Below, piece by piece: positions 1 through 8,788 of a DNA stretch of 64,000 bases (positions are counted from its first letter, which is position 1; the number at the start of each line of letters is the position of its first letter). Both the position numbers and the translations under genes were made by a program. The notes beneath the pieces were generated by a model. It had not been told where the DNA came from. It did no database searches and saw only the letters and a list, made by a program, of their open reading frames with translations. This stretch comes from Paraglaciecola sp. MB-3u-78 (GTDB lineage Bacteria; Pseudomonadota; Gammaproteobacteria; Enterobacterales; Alteromonadaceae): contig NZ_PJCF01000004.1 in NCBI RefSeq assembly GCF_002835935.1, forward strand, positions 682,001 through 746,000, in the 5' to 3' direction.

Positions 1-1491
1 GGTCAGAATATTTGGATCGAGTATTGTTTGAGCCTGTTCAATGGGTTGACCACTATTAGGTGAACGTCTTTTTTGATCGCTTAAACGACGGCGAACATAA
101 TGTATTAAATCTGTACGCTGTTGTCCCCGTAAACTCCAGATTTCATTGTCGTCCAGTTTTTCAATTTTACTATCCAGACACTCTTGTGCGCCTAACCAAC
201 GGTCTTTGCCACAACTATCAGTCCATACTTTGTCGGCCAATGCTGAATCCCATGAAGGCATATGCACGCCATTGGTAACATGACTTACGGGGATTTCAGC
301 CAATGGCCAATCGGGGTAAAGTCCGGAAAAAATCTTTTTACTTACCACACCGTGTAATTCACTCACGCCGTTAATTCTGGCGCAAGTGCGAGCCGCTAGA
401 TAGGCCATATTAAAACGTTCATTATTATCATCAGCAATCATTTTACCCATATTTAGCAAATGTTCAGGGTTGATCCCGAGAGTATCGGCATAGTGCTGTC
501 CATAATGTTCCAATAAATCAGCAGGAAACGTATCAAAGGCAGCTGCTACTGGCGTATGGGTCGTGAATATGTTGCCCGCGCGCGTTGCCCAAAGTGCCTG
601 CCAAAAATTCAAATTGTTTTTGTTCATAAAACAGCGAGCACGTTCTAGGGCTGCAAACGCAGCATGGCCTTCATTTAAGTGGCATATTTTGATATCCAGT
701 TTCAAGGCTTCGATAACTTGCCACCCACCCACGCCCAAAACTATTTCCTGTATCAAGCGTAATTCCTCAGAGCCTGCATACAGTCGTCCTGTTATGGCTT
801 GATCAACTGGGTTATTTAATGGGTCATTACTGTCAAGTAAATACAAGGTAGTGCGCCCAACTTGTGCCTGCCATACTTGCAGGTATAAGATCCTCCCAGG
901 AAGAGTAATTTCAATGGTTAACCATGCACCATCTACCGTTATAACAGGCTGTAAGGGTAGGTTTCGTGAATCGTTGTGTGGGTACATTTCATGCTGCCAA
1001 CCCTCACTGTCTAAGTATTGGCGAAAATATCCTTCATCATATAATAAACCGATACCAATCGCGGGAACCCCCAGATCACTGGCGGTTTTTAAATAATCTC
1101 CGGCTAAAATACCTAGGCCACCAGCATATAGTGGCAATGCCTCAGATAAGCCAAACTCCATACTGAAATAGGCAATCTGAGCTTGTTCACTTTTAGTGAA
1201 ATGCTGTTCTGCCCAACAATCTTTAGTCAGATAGTCTTCACGGGCACCCAATAGGGTGTTCAGGTGTTTAGAAAAATCTTCATCAGTATGCAATTCAGTT
1301 AGGCGCTTTACTGATAGTTTTTGCAATACAGCATAAGGGTTACGGGTTAACGTCCATGTTTTGGTATCTAAGTATTGCCAAAACGTGTCTCCATCGTGGC
1401 TCCATGTCCATCGTAAATCGGTTGCCAAAGTTAAAATTTGTTTAACCAAAGATTCTAATTCGAGTGGAATATTTCGAGCAAGGAGAAGCAT
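1..1491 (-). CDS. glgP: alpha-glucan (glycogen) phosphorylase, N-terminal part, cut by window edge
   Basis: Reading the minus strand from an ATG at 1491 gives 497 uninterrupted codons that run off the left end. The product matches the short alpha-glucan phosphorylase type, which releases glucose-1-phosphate from glycogen or maltodextrin in the cytoplasm. Visible family motifs are YFSMEFGLSE, YAGGLGILAGDYLK, CHLNEGHAAF and HVTNGVHMPSW. The PLP-binding lysine region would lie in the missing C-terminal part. An FNR-like palindrome lies 59 bp upstream of the start, which suggests glycogen is mobilised when oxygen is low. The start is chosen at the first ATG before the conserved N-terminus (MLLLARNIPLELESL). 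Confidence 0.88.
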   Translation of the reverse strand, partial: MLLLARNIPLELESLVKQILTLATDLRWTWSHDGDTFWQYLDTKTWTLTRNPYAVLQKLSVKRLTELHTDEDFSKHLNTLLGAREDYLTKDCWAEQHFTKSEQAQIAYFSMEFGLSEALPLYAGGLGILAGDYLKTASDLGVPAIGIGLLYDEGYFRQYLDSEGWQHEMYPHNDSRNLPLQPVITVDGAWLTIEITLPGRILYLQVWQAQVGRTTLYLLDSNDPLNNPVDQAITGRLYAGSEELRLIQEIVLGVGGWQVIEALKLDIKICHLNEGHAAFAALERARCFMNKNNLNFWQALWATRAGNIFTTHTPVAAAFDTFPADLLEHYGQHYADTLGINPEHLLNMGKMIADDNNERFNMAYLAARTCARINGVSELHGVVSKKIFSGLYPDWPLAEIPVSHVTNGVHMPSWDSALADKVWTDSCGKDRWLGAQECLDSKIEKLDDNEIWSLRGQQRTDLIHYVRRRLSDQKRRSPNSGQPIEQAQTILDPNILT

Positions 1492-1550
1492 GATGATTGA
1501 ACCGATATCTGACTTATTGAGTGATTATCTAGCATCTTTATTTTTAACTG

Positions 1551-1564
1551 TTGACTAAGATCAA
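1551..1564. promoter_or_regulatory. FNR/ANR-type box upstream of glgP
   Basis: TTGAC-TAAG-ATCAA differs from the FNR consensus TTGAT-N4-ATCAA at one base. It ends 59 bp before the glgP start codon, close to the spacing of the other boxes in this window. Confidence 0.55.
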
Positions 1565-1608
1565 AGATGGCGCATTTTAGTATTAAGAATTTTATCTGGG
1601 TTAATCAT

Positions 1609-2052
1609 TTATAGGTCCAACGGGATGCTAAGTGCCCAATTTACCATTTCATCATGGTTCATTTGTTTATCTGTTCGCGCGAGTTCTTCATTTCGATAAA
1701 ATATACCTATGGTTTGAGCCGCAGATATTCCAAGTGCGATAGCGGTATTCTTTTCGCTATCTATATTGATTCTAGCAAGCCTAATATGTGGCTCTAAGGT
1801 CCCAACACAGTCATCAAACGCCAATATCATTTTAGTGTTAGGACTGGATAAAACAGACCAGAAAAGGATCATCAGTGGAATGTCATTACGTGTCATAAAG
1901 TGACTGATATTAACACCAGATAATTCTATGGATTTCCCCATGAAAAGAATTTGGTGACATTTTCCACACATCGGTTTGCGTACTATGTGTTGATACTGAA
2001 GTCTGTTGATAGCCCAACAGATTGGACATGCGATTTGAATATGGGTTTTCAT
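1609..2052 (-). CDS. thioredoxin-2-like protein lacking the redox-active cysteines
   Basis: This 147-residue protein has the TrxC layout: an N-terminal zinc ribbon with two CxxC pairs (C9/C12 and C29/C32) and a thioredoxin-fold domain. Where TrxC has the WCGPC active site, this one reads FWSVLSSPNTK, and the cis-Pro loop reads AAQTIGIFY instead of the usual IPT. So the metal-binding module is kept but the dithiol is lost, and oxidoreductase activity is not expected. It may act as a zinc-binding or partner-binding protein (inference). It lies between glgP and the divergent glutaredoxin-like gene, in the anaerobic island. Confidence 0.65.
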   Translation of the reverse strand: MKTHIQIACPICWAINRLQYQHIVRKPMCGKCHQILFMGKSIELSGVNISHFMTRNDIPLMILFWSVLSSPNTKMILAFDDCVGTLEPHIRLARINIDSEKNTAIALGISAAQTIGIFYRNEELARTDKQMNHDEMVNWALSIPLDL

Positions 2053-2240
2053 TTAAACTTTTCCTCTAGGCCATTATTTTTTTTGACAAACGATAGTTGC
2101 GTAATTTTTCAAGTTTGTGTCCGTATAATGCTAGATGCGCTCTATTGCCTTCCATTCTGCATAAATGTGAATTTTATTAAATGATGGAAATGATCCCACA
2201 TGTTTTTACAACTAAAATTACATACTTACCAAGTTAAGTA

Positions 2241-2254
2241 TTGACGCTGATCAA
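2241..2254. promoter_or_regulatory. FNR/ANR-type box upstream of the glutaredoxin-membrane gene
   Basis: TTGAC-GCTG-ATCAA has one mismatch to FNR consensus. It lies 58 bp before the ATG at 2313. A possible TTG start at 2241 would put the operator inside the gene, which supports the downstream start. Confidence 0.6.
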
Positions 2255-2312
2255 ATTTCATTTTTGTATTTTATTTAGTTTTGAAAAAGACAAAGATACA
2301 TTGGGCTGTTTT

Positions 2313-3203
2313 ATGAAAGGGTTAATGATTTGTGGGCTTTGGCTAAACGTTTTATTTTCTTCTTTTATTTACTCACAACAAACAGATACTGACGCCCATC
2401 AAGATTTTAGTTGTACCAGTATTGAAGTGTTTTCAAGACAAGGCTGTCCCCACTGCAAAACAGCATACCAAGCACTTGATAACCTGACCTCCTTGCATCC
2501 TGAACTTAGGGTAAGCAAACGTGATATTCAGCAAACTCCAGCAAACTGGGCACGTTTTGTTAGTCTTAACGAGGCCCATAAAATAGATAAACCCGGTGTG
2601 CCTTCCTTTTATATGTGTGGTCATTTTTGGGTTGGCTTTGACCACGTATTCACACCACAGCAAATATTGATATATTCTGGATTAGAAAAAACCGATCGCC
2701 GTAATGATGTGTCCCCTTCAAACTCGGTGCGGATGCCAATTTTTGGAGACATTACTGCTCAACAGTATGGTTTACCACTTTTTACTGTTGCGACGGGTTT
2801 GTTAGATGGCTTTAATCCATGTGCTATGTGGGTTTTGATGTTTCTGTTGTCAATGCTGGTCAATGTTAAAAGTCGTAAACGTATGGTCATCATAGCTGGT
2901 ACTTTTGTGCTGGTCAGCGGTCTTGTATATTTTGCTTTTATGGCTGCATGGTTGAATCTTTTTATCATTATCGGGATTTCCCGAAATGTTCAAATTTTGA
3001 TTGCAGCCATTGCCATAGTTATAGGTAGTATTAATCTAAAGGACTACTTTGCCTTTAAGAAAGGGTTAACCTTGGGTATTTCTGAAACATCAAAATCAGG
3101 TCTATATCAGAGAGTGCGTAATATTGTGCAAGCACAGAATATGACCGTGGCTCTTTTGGGGGTAATAATGGTTGCTGTGTTGTTCACTCTACATGTTAAA
3201 TAA
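2313..3203 (+). CDS. glutaredoxin domain fused to a membrane thiol-relay domain
   Basis: From ATG 2313 the 296-residue product begins with a hydrophobic signal-like segment, followed by a glutaredoxin/thioredoxin-like domain with active site C45-P-H-C48 and a PGVPSFYMCG cis-proline stretch. A membrane domain of several helices follows, with GFNPCAMWV near residue 166, a motif found in proteins related to DsbD/CcdA. It may move reducing equivalents across the inner membrane. The reading frame stops after VAVLFTLHVK, where I would expect a further helical region with a second cysteine in this family, so the C-terminus may be truncated. That is from memory of the family and not shown here. An FNR-like box precedes it. 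Confidence 0.7.
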   Translation: MKGLMICGLWLNVLFSSFIYSQQTDTDAHQDFSCTSIEVFSRQGCPHCKTAYQALDNLTSLHPELRVSKRDIQQTPANWARFVSLNEAHKIDKPGVPSFYMCGHFWVGFDHVFTPQQILIYSGLEKTDRRNDVSPSNSVRMPIFGDITAQQYGLPLFTVATGLLDGFNPCAMWVLMFLLSMLVNVKSRKRMVIIAGTFVLVSGLVYFAFMAAWLNLFIIIGISRNVQILIAAIAIVIGSINLKDYFAFKKGLTLGISETSKSGLYQRVRNIVQAQNMTVALLGVIMVAVLFTLHVK

Positions 3204-3354
3204 AAATACCAGTGACATTTCAGCCAGACTTTCCATTTTTGAGGTTTCTCATATAAGTTAGATAAACGACCCATATCTTTAATGGAACTGATATGGCAAG
3301 TACGTCTTTCATCAAATACCCCTGTGTTAGGACAGCTGCTGATGAGTCCAGTAT

Positions 3355-3368
3355 TTGATGAATATCAA
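3355..3368. promoter_or_regulatory. perfect FNR/ANR box upstream of the formate/nitrite channel
   Basis: TTGAT-GAAT-ATCAA is a perfect match to the FNR consensus palindrome, 74 bp before the ATG at 3443. Confidence 0.75.
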
Positions 3369-3442
3369 TATTTGTCCGCTAAAAACCTCCAAAGTAGTAA
3401 TTATTATTGATAAAAAATTGTCTATTTAAAAGAGTGAAATCT

Positions 3443-4258
3443 ATGAGTATAAAACTTGGTTTTAGTGCTTATTCACCAGCACAAATTGCTGCAATGGTGG
3501 ATGAAATAGGTGTAAAAAAAGCGACCATGCCCTTATTACCTCTTGTGATGTTGGGTTTTTTAGCCGGTGCCTTTATTGGACTAGGTGCAATGTTGTATGT
3601 GTTGATTAAATCCGACATCACACTAAGTTTTGCCAGCACGCAACTTTTAGGTGGATTGGCATTTTGTCTGGGACTGATTTTAGTGGTTGTAGCGGGGGCA
3701 GAATTGTTTACCGGTAATAACTTAATTGTTATGGCATGGGCTGATAACAAAATTTCATTGTATGGGTTGCTTAGAAATTGGACGGTAGTCTGTATCGCCA
3801 ATTTGTTTGGTGCGGTGGGTATGGCAACCCTTGTTTATTTATCAGGCCACGTAATGATGAATGACGGAGCGGTAGCTGAGCAGTATTTGAATATCGCTGC
3901 GAGCAAAAGTGCCTTAACAAACACAGAGGCTTTGTTTCGCGGGATACTATGTAACGTGTTGGTATGTATAGCGGTATGGATGGCAATTGCAGGTAAAACA
4001 GTAACCGACAAAGTGGTAGCTATAATCTTTCCCATAACCGCATTTGTCGCCGCTGGGTTTGAGCATAGTGTGGCGAATATGTATTTTTATCCCATGGCTC
4101 TGTTGATCCAACATTTTTCTATCCTAGAAATACCAGGAAGTCTTATCACTTTTTTGGACTTCTTTCGAAATATTTTTTTTGTGATCATCGGTAATATAAT
4201 CGGTGGTAGTGTTTTTGTTGGATTGGTATATCACATTATCTATCAGCGAAAATTTTGA
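3443..4258 (+). CDS. formate/nitrite transporter (FNT) family channel
   Basis: This inner-membrane protein of 271 residues belongs to the FocA/NirC family, with about six hydrophobic helices and the family-typical GAELFTGNNL and GFEHSVANMYFYP motifs. FNT proteins are pentameric channels for small monovalent anions such as formate or nitrite. The start at 3443 (MSIKLGFSAYSP) is preferred over the upstream in-frame codon at 3407 because it matches the family N-terminus. The formate dehydrogenase genes begin 111 bp downstream under their own FNR-like box, so formate is the likely substrate (inference from context). Confidence 0.88.
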   Translation: MSIKLGFSAYSPAQIAAMVDEIGVKKATMPLLPLVMLGFLAGAFIGLGAMLYVLIKSDITLSFASTQLLGGLAFCLGLILVVVAGAELFTGNNLIVMAWADNKISLYGLLRNWTVVCIANLFGAVGMATLVYLSGHVMMNDGAVAEQYLNIAASKSALTNTEALFRGILCNVLVCIAVWMAIAGKTVTDKVVAIIFPITAFVAAGFEHSVANMYFYPMALLIQHFSILEIPGSLITFLDFFRNIFFVIIGNIIGGSVFVGLVYHIIYQRKF

Positions 4259-4293
4259 GCTAATGCAGTTTTTTTAGGATAAAGGGCATAAGT

Positions 4294-4307
4294 TTGATAC
4301 CCGTCAA
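4294..4307. promoter_or_regulatory. FNR/ANR-type box upstream of fdhF
   Basis: TTGAT-ACCC-GTCAA has one mismatch to FNR consensus and lies 62 bp before the formate dehydrogenase ATG at 4370. Confidence 0.65.
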
Positions 4308-4369
4308 AAAACTGTTTCGAATAGTTATTTTAATAGATGTTAATTTTTTAATGGCTAGGCTGACTATTT

Positions 4370-6472
4370 ATGAGTCAAACTCAGGTTAACAGTATCTGTC
4401 CTTTTTGTGGGGTAGGTTGTGGTATTGCACTTGTGGCGAGTGACAATAATATCACTGCAGTTCAGCCTCTTAGTAAGCATCCTATTAGTCAAGGAAAGTT
4501 GTGCGCAAAGGGTTGGAATACCCCCTTTGGTATCAACCATCATGATCGGTTAACGCAACCTTTAATGAAAGTAGATGGCGAGTTTAGGGTAGTGAGTTGG
4601 AAACATGCTCTAAGTCATATTGCCGAAAATCTTAAACAGTTCATCTGCGAAAGTGGCCCACAAAGTGTCGGTCTTATTAGTAGTGCCAGAGCAACCAACG
4701 AAGATAACTACGCGGCGCAAAAATTTGCCAGAGCCGTGTTAAAAACCAATAACATAGATCACTGTGCACGTATTTGCCACAGCCCCACAGTCGCAGGTCT
4801 CAAAAAGACCTTAGGCTCGGGTGCGATGACAAACAGCATTGATGATGTGGGCAAAGCAGATGTGATATTGGTGATTGGTGCCGACCCCACTGAAAACCAC
4901 GCAATAATTGGTGGGAAAATCATGAAAGCCAAGCTTCGAGGGGCAAAGCTTATTGTGGTTGATCCCCGTCAAACACGCCTTGCCAAAGTGGCTGACTTGC
5001 ACCTGCAACTTAATATTGGAACGAACATCGCACTCCTAAATGGCTTGTTGAATATTATCTTTGCACACGGTTGGCAAAATGATGAGTTTATCGCACGCCG
5101 TTGTGAGGGGGCTGACGCTCTCAAGGCCCATGTTGCAGATTATACTGTTGAAAAAGTATCTGTCATTACCGGAGTCGATGGCGCTGATTTAGTCAAAGCG
5201 GCAAAATTGTATAGTCAAGCAAATGCCGCATTTCTTGCTTATGGAATGGGCATAACCCAATTTGTTAGCGGTACAAATAATGTGATAGCTGTATCAAACC
5301 TTGCGCTTATTTGCGGGCAAATTGGCCGCGAAGGAACAGGCATTAACCCGTTACGTGGACAAAATAACGTGCAAGGTGCCTGTGATATGGGGTGTTTACC
5401 TAATGTTTATCCTGATTATCAAAGCGCCAATGACGAACAGGTTAGATCAAAATTTAGTCGAGCATGGCAAACAGAAGTAGCTCGATTGCCGGGCTTAACA
5501 TCATTAGGAATGAGTCATCAGGCACGGCATGGCAACTTTAGGGGATTACTTATTTTTGGTGAAGATCCAGTCGTGACTGATCCTGACCGCAATAAAGTGG
5601 CTCAGGGGCTGCGGGCAATGGATTTATTGGTAGTGATTGAATTATCGATGACAGAAACTGCAAAAATGGCGGATATCGTATTGCCTGCTGCTAGTTTTGC
5701 TGAAAAACGAGGCACCTTTACTAACTGCGAACGCCGTGTGCAATTGATCCACAAGGCCGTTTCACCTCCTGGTGAGGCGAAGATCGATTGGCAGATACTG
5801 AGCGAACTAGCAAAGGAAATGGGGTTTCCTGAATTAATGAATTGGCAAACAAGTGAACAAGTTTTTGATGAAATGTGCAAATTAACCGACTCCTTTAGTG
5901 GTATGTCATATCCTCGTTTAAAACAAAATAATGGCCTGCAATGGCCCTGTAACAATGAATATCCAGATGGTAGTCGTTGTTTACATTCAACAACTTTCCC
6001 CATAGGTAAAGGTAAACTTATACCTGTCTACCATGTGCTGACAGACGAAGTACCTGATGCCGAATATCCGTATTGGTTTACCACCATGCGCTTGCACTTC
6101 CATTATGGATGCGGCTCTATGACCCGCCAATCACCGTTGTTAGAGCGTGAGACACCTATTGGACTGCTGTTTATTCATCCACAGGATGCATTGGATTTAG
6201 GATTGAAAAATCATCAAGGGGTGACGGTTTCATCAAGGCGTGGGTGTGTCGAAACAAGGATTGAATTCAGTAACCAAGTGAGTCCAGGTTTGTTGAGTAT
6301 GCCTTATCATTTTAAAGAAGCACCTTCCAACTTTTTGACTAACGATGCAATGGATCCGATCACAGAAATGCCGGAACTTAAGGTCTGTGCTGTCAACATT
6401 ATTCCATTACCTGAAAACCAACCGCCACGTTCATCTGTATTAAGTGATGCAGGGAGTAGAGTGTCCCAATGA
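4370..6472 (+). CDS. fdhF: formate dehydrogenase, molybdopterin catalytic subunit, cysteine type
   Basis: The 700-residue product is a molybdopterin oxidoreductase of the FdhF class. An N-terminal [4Fe-4S] motif (CPFCGVGCG, then LCAKGW) is followed by molybdopterin-binding domains (VIGADPTENHAIIGG, RGQNNVQGACDMG) and a C-terminal MGD-binding domain. The metal ligand site reads HCARICHSPTVAGL, with Cys136 and His137 where E. coli FdhF has selenocysteine and His, so no selenocysteine insertion is needed. There is no twin-arginine signal, so the enzyme should be cytoplasmic. It overlaps the next gene by ATGA, which makes it the first gene of a three-gene unit with electron-transfer subunits and no hydrogenase. 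Confidence 0.9.
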   Translation: MSQTQVNSICPFCGVGCGIALVASDNNITAVQPLSKHPISQGKLCAKGWNTPFGINHHDRLTQPLMKVDGEFRVVSWKHALSHIAENLKQFICESGPQSVGLISSARATNEDNYAAQKFARAVLKTNNIDHCARICHSPTVAGLKKTLGSGAMTNSIDDVGKADVILVIGADPTENHAIIGGKIMKAKLRGAKLIVVDPRQTRLAKVADLHLQLNIGTNIALLNGLLNIIFAHGWQNDEFIARRCEGADALKAHVADYTVEKVSVITGVDGADLVKAAKLYSQANAAFLAYGMGITQFVSGTNNVIAVSNLALICGQIGREGTGINPLRGQNNVQGACDMGCLPNVYPDYQSANDEQVRSKFSRAWQTEVARLPGLTSLGMSHQARHGNFRGLLIFGEDPVVTDPDRNKVAQGLRAMDLLVVIELSMTETAKMADIVLPAASFAEKRGTFTNCERRVQLIHKAVSPPGEAKIDWQILSELAKEMGFPELMNWQTSEQVFDEMCKLTDSFSGMSYPRLKQNNGLQWPCNNEYPDGSRCLHSTTFPIGKGKLIPVYHVLTDEVPDAEYPYWFTTMRLHFHYGCGSMTRQSPLLERETPIGLLFIHPQDALDLGLKNHQGVTVSSRRGCVETRIEFSNQVSPGLLSMPYHFKEAPSNFLTNDAMDPITEMPELKVCAVNIIPLPENQPPRSSVLSDAGSRVSQ

Positions 6473-7578
6473 TTGAAAGATACAATATTGTCAATAATCG
6501 TTATTTACTCAAAGACTTAGGTGTTTTAAAACATCATCTTGCTAAGTATTATTCGGTAGTGCAGATCCAAAAAGATGCCGATGGTGAGAAACTGTGGACA
6601 GAACAGTTCGGTGATAAAATTGAGCCATTATTTGGTCATAATCACTTACCTTTGACGTCTCCCAAAGGTTTTTTGTTTGCCGAAAAAGAAGTGCTCTATA
6701 AATTTGATGGCGAAACCTTCAAAACCATTCTGCCGCAAGTTCAGCCAAAAGTAATGTTTGGTGTTCAGGCCTGTGATTTAAGCGCTATCGCCTATCAGGA
6801 TAAATTTTTTGAACACGACCCCTATTATCAGAAAAGGCGTGAAAATATTCTTCTTGTTGGGATCGATTGTGAGTCACCTTGCGTTACTGGATTTTGTGTT
6901 CAAGTTGATGCGGGACCACATGTTAAAGATAATACAGCCGACTTGGTGTTAAGCCGTTTAAATGTGGATGACGCTAATGGATCCTCTGAATGGCTAGTGA
7001 TCGCGGCGACTGAAAAAGGTATTAACAGCATTAAAGGTATGACGTTAGATAAGGCCGATAACAAACATCTTAAATTACGAACAAAATTGTTAGAAAAGGT
7101 ACGTTCTGAGTTTGTTGATTATAGTTATATTAGTAACGCTATTGAGTACCTAAACAACAATTCAGTTCCCGCGCAACTCTGGGAAGAATTAAGTGTACGA
7201 TGTTTGGGGTGTTCTGGTTGTACCAATCTTTGTCCTACCTGTTCTTGTTACACTACTTATGACGTTGTTGAACAACAACCAGAGAAGCCCGTATCAATAT
7301 CCAGAGAAGTGAAGCTAGAGGTTACCAAGTCCGAGACAATAAGATGTTGGGATTCCTGTCTGTTTGAAGGTTTTCAAAAGGAAGCCAGTGGTCATAATCC
7401 TAGTCAAAAGGCCGCCCAAAGAGTTGAAAGGTTTTGGTTTCATAAGTTTTCGGATGAATACCTACCAGAATTCCAACGATACGGCTGCGTGGGTTGTGGG
7501 CGATGTGAACAGACCTGTCCTGGCACCATTGGAGTGCATTCAGTCATGAAAAGGATAGATCAACAATGTTGCAGCTAA
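6469..7578 (+). CDS. 4Fe-4S electron-transfer subunit, hydrogenase/sulfite-reductase beta (HydB/AsrA) type
   Basis: This 369-residue iron-sulfur protein resembles the beta subunit of soluble sulfhydrogenases and AsrA of anaerobic sulfite reductase. Two C-terminal ferredoxin-like clusters are visible: CLGCSGCTNLCPTCSC and CVGCGRCEQTCPG. The N-terminal half carries the family segment FGVQACDLSAIAYQDKFF. It would pass electrons from the formate dehydrogenase to the flavoprotein encoded next. It overlaps fdhF by four bases and the next gene by 13 bases, so the three are almost certainly co-translated subunits. Confidence 0.82.
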   Translation: MIERYNIVNNRYLLKDLGVLKHHLAKYYSVVQIQKDADGEKLWTEQFGDKIEPLFGHNHLPLTSPKGFLFAEKEVLYKFDGETFKTILPQVQPKVMFGVQACDLSAIAYQDKFFEHDPYYQKRRENILLVGIDCESPCVTGFCVQVDAGPHVKDNTADLVLSRLNVDDANGSSEWLVIAATEKGINSIKGMTLDKADNKHLKLRTKLLEKVRSEFVDYSYISNAIEYLNNNSVPAQLWEELSVRCLGCSGCTNLCPTCSCYTTYDVVEQQPEKPVSISREVKLEVTKSETIRCWDSCLFEGFQKEASGHNPSQKAAQRVERFWFHKFSDEYLPEFQRYGCVGCGRCEQTCPGTIGVHSVMKRIDQQCCS

Positions 7579-8414
7579 CACCACAAACGATACGCATAGT
7601 TGATGTGTACGATGATGGCAGTCATGCAAGGCACTTTACCTTTGAACCCAAAGGGTTTGTGCATGACAACCCCATAAGCATTGGTCAATTCTTTATGTTG
7701 ACATTACCTGGCGTTGGACTTGCCCCTTTTACCTATACATCTATTCCTGACAAAACAGGTCGTTTTAATGCTCTGATTAGAAATGTCGGACATTTAACCG
7801 AAAAGTTATTTTCCTTAGGCAAAGGGGATGTGTTGGGATATAACGGTCCATTTGGTAGAGGGTGGCCAGTCGGCCTGATTAAGCATAAAGAAGTATTAAT
7901 TGTTGCAGGTGGTTGCGGGTTAGCGCCCGTAGCAGCCACCATTGACTACTTAATCAATAATGGCTATTCGAAGTCAGTCACATTGTTATATGCTACTCGC
8001 GACTCAGCCTCACAAGTACTCAAAAAAGAAAGAACTCGCTGGTCCTCTAGTATCAAACTGATTGAAACGCTGGAGGTAGGAGGGGATAGCGACCACTCTG
8101 GTTTGCCGACACAATACTTATCCCATCTTCTAAACAAAGATGATCAATATCCAGACATTGTGCTTACCTGCGGACCGGAAGCGATGATGATGGCGGTTGC
8201 CAATTCCTGTGTAGACTTAGGCTTAAAAACGTCAGACATTTGGATGTCAATTGAACGACGAATGCGCTGCGGTGTAGGGCTATGTGGTCATTGTTATGTG
8301 GCCAATAGTTACGCGTGTCAACAGGGGCCTACTTATCGCTATGATGAGTATCTGGCACTTGAAAGTAAAACAGTGGCCTTTGAAAAGGATAAAGTTCTAT
8401 TTCAGTACTGCTAA
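7566..8414 (+). CDS. FAD/NAD(P)-binding reductase subunit, hydrogenase gamma (HydG/AsrB) type
   Basis: The 282-residue product has a ferredoxin-reductase fold: an FAD-binding half with the flavin loop APFTYTSIPD, an NAD(P)-binding half (LIVAGGCGLAPVAA and LTCGPEAMMMA) and a C-terminal [2Fe-2S] site (CGVGLCGHC plus a later cysteine in YACQQGP), as in dihydroorotate dehydrogenase electron-transfer subunits and HydG/AsrB. With fdhF and the beta-type subunit it should make a soluble formate:NAD(P)+ oxidoreductase. Choice of NAD or NADP cannot be decided from the sequence. It is last in the unit. Confidence 0.82.
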   Translation: MLQLTPQTIRIVDVYDDGSHARHFTFEPKGFVHDNPISIGQFFMLTLPGVGLAPFTYTSIPDKTGRFNALIRNVGHLTEKLFSLGKGDVLGYNGPFGRGWPVGLIKHKEVLIVAGGCGLAPVAATIDYLINNGYSKSVTLLYATRDSASQVLKKERTRWSSSIKLIETLEVGGDSDHSGLPTQYLSHLLNKDDQYPDIVLTCGPEAMMMAVANSCVDLGLKTSDIWMSIERRMRCGVGLCGHCYVANSYACQQGPTYRYDEYLALESKTVAFEKDKVLFQYC

Positions 8415-8788
8415 GTGCAATACTTTTTTGACACAGTTCATGTTTTCAAAATATGCAAAATTACACTAGTAATGCTGAGTTTAATCAATGATATAGAGTG
8501 AATTATGATAAGTCGGTCTAGTTATTTAAATCCATTTAACTCATTTAAGTACAAGTATCATTGTTCACGGCCGGTGCCAATCCACATCGCCAAAATGAAA
8601 CCATTTATATTTTGATATGAATCAATGTCTCAATAAAAACCGACCACAGTCTTTAAAGGTAGCGGAACCAAAATTTAGCGCTCTGAAGTTTTATAGTCTA
8701 GTGTTTGTGAAAGACCGACTAGCGAAGCACTGAAAGACGGTAACCAAGGCTGATAAATCTAAGAATAGTATTCAGAAGGAATAAAACC
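8415..8788 (+). other. intergenic region with long leader to the 75-residue gene
   Basis: No gene is evident in this stretch. It holds a perfect FNR box at 8612-8625, followed by about 160 bp before the next start codon. That is unusually long next to the other FNR-type promoters here, so a transcribed leader or small RNA is possible. I could not identify a known riboswitch. Confidence 0.4.
8612..8625. promoter_or_regulatory. perfect FNR/ANR box
   Basis: TTGAT-ATGA-ATCAA matches the FNR consensus exactly. The next gene on the plus strand starts 163 bp downstream at 8789. Confidence 0.72.

Noticed and set aside
60-1558. Several plus-strand open frames of 60-80 codons
   Set aside because: They are antisense to the glycogen phosphorylase gene, which reads without interruption on the minus strand.
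4370-6472. Selenocysteine UGA in formate dehydrogenase
   Set aside because: The codon at the metal ligand position encodes Cys136 and there is no in-frame TGA, so no selenocysteine insertion is needed.
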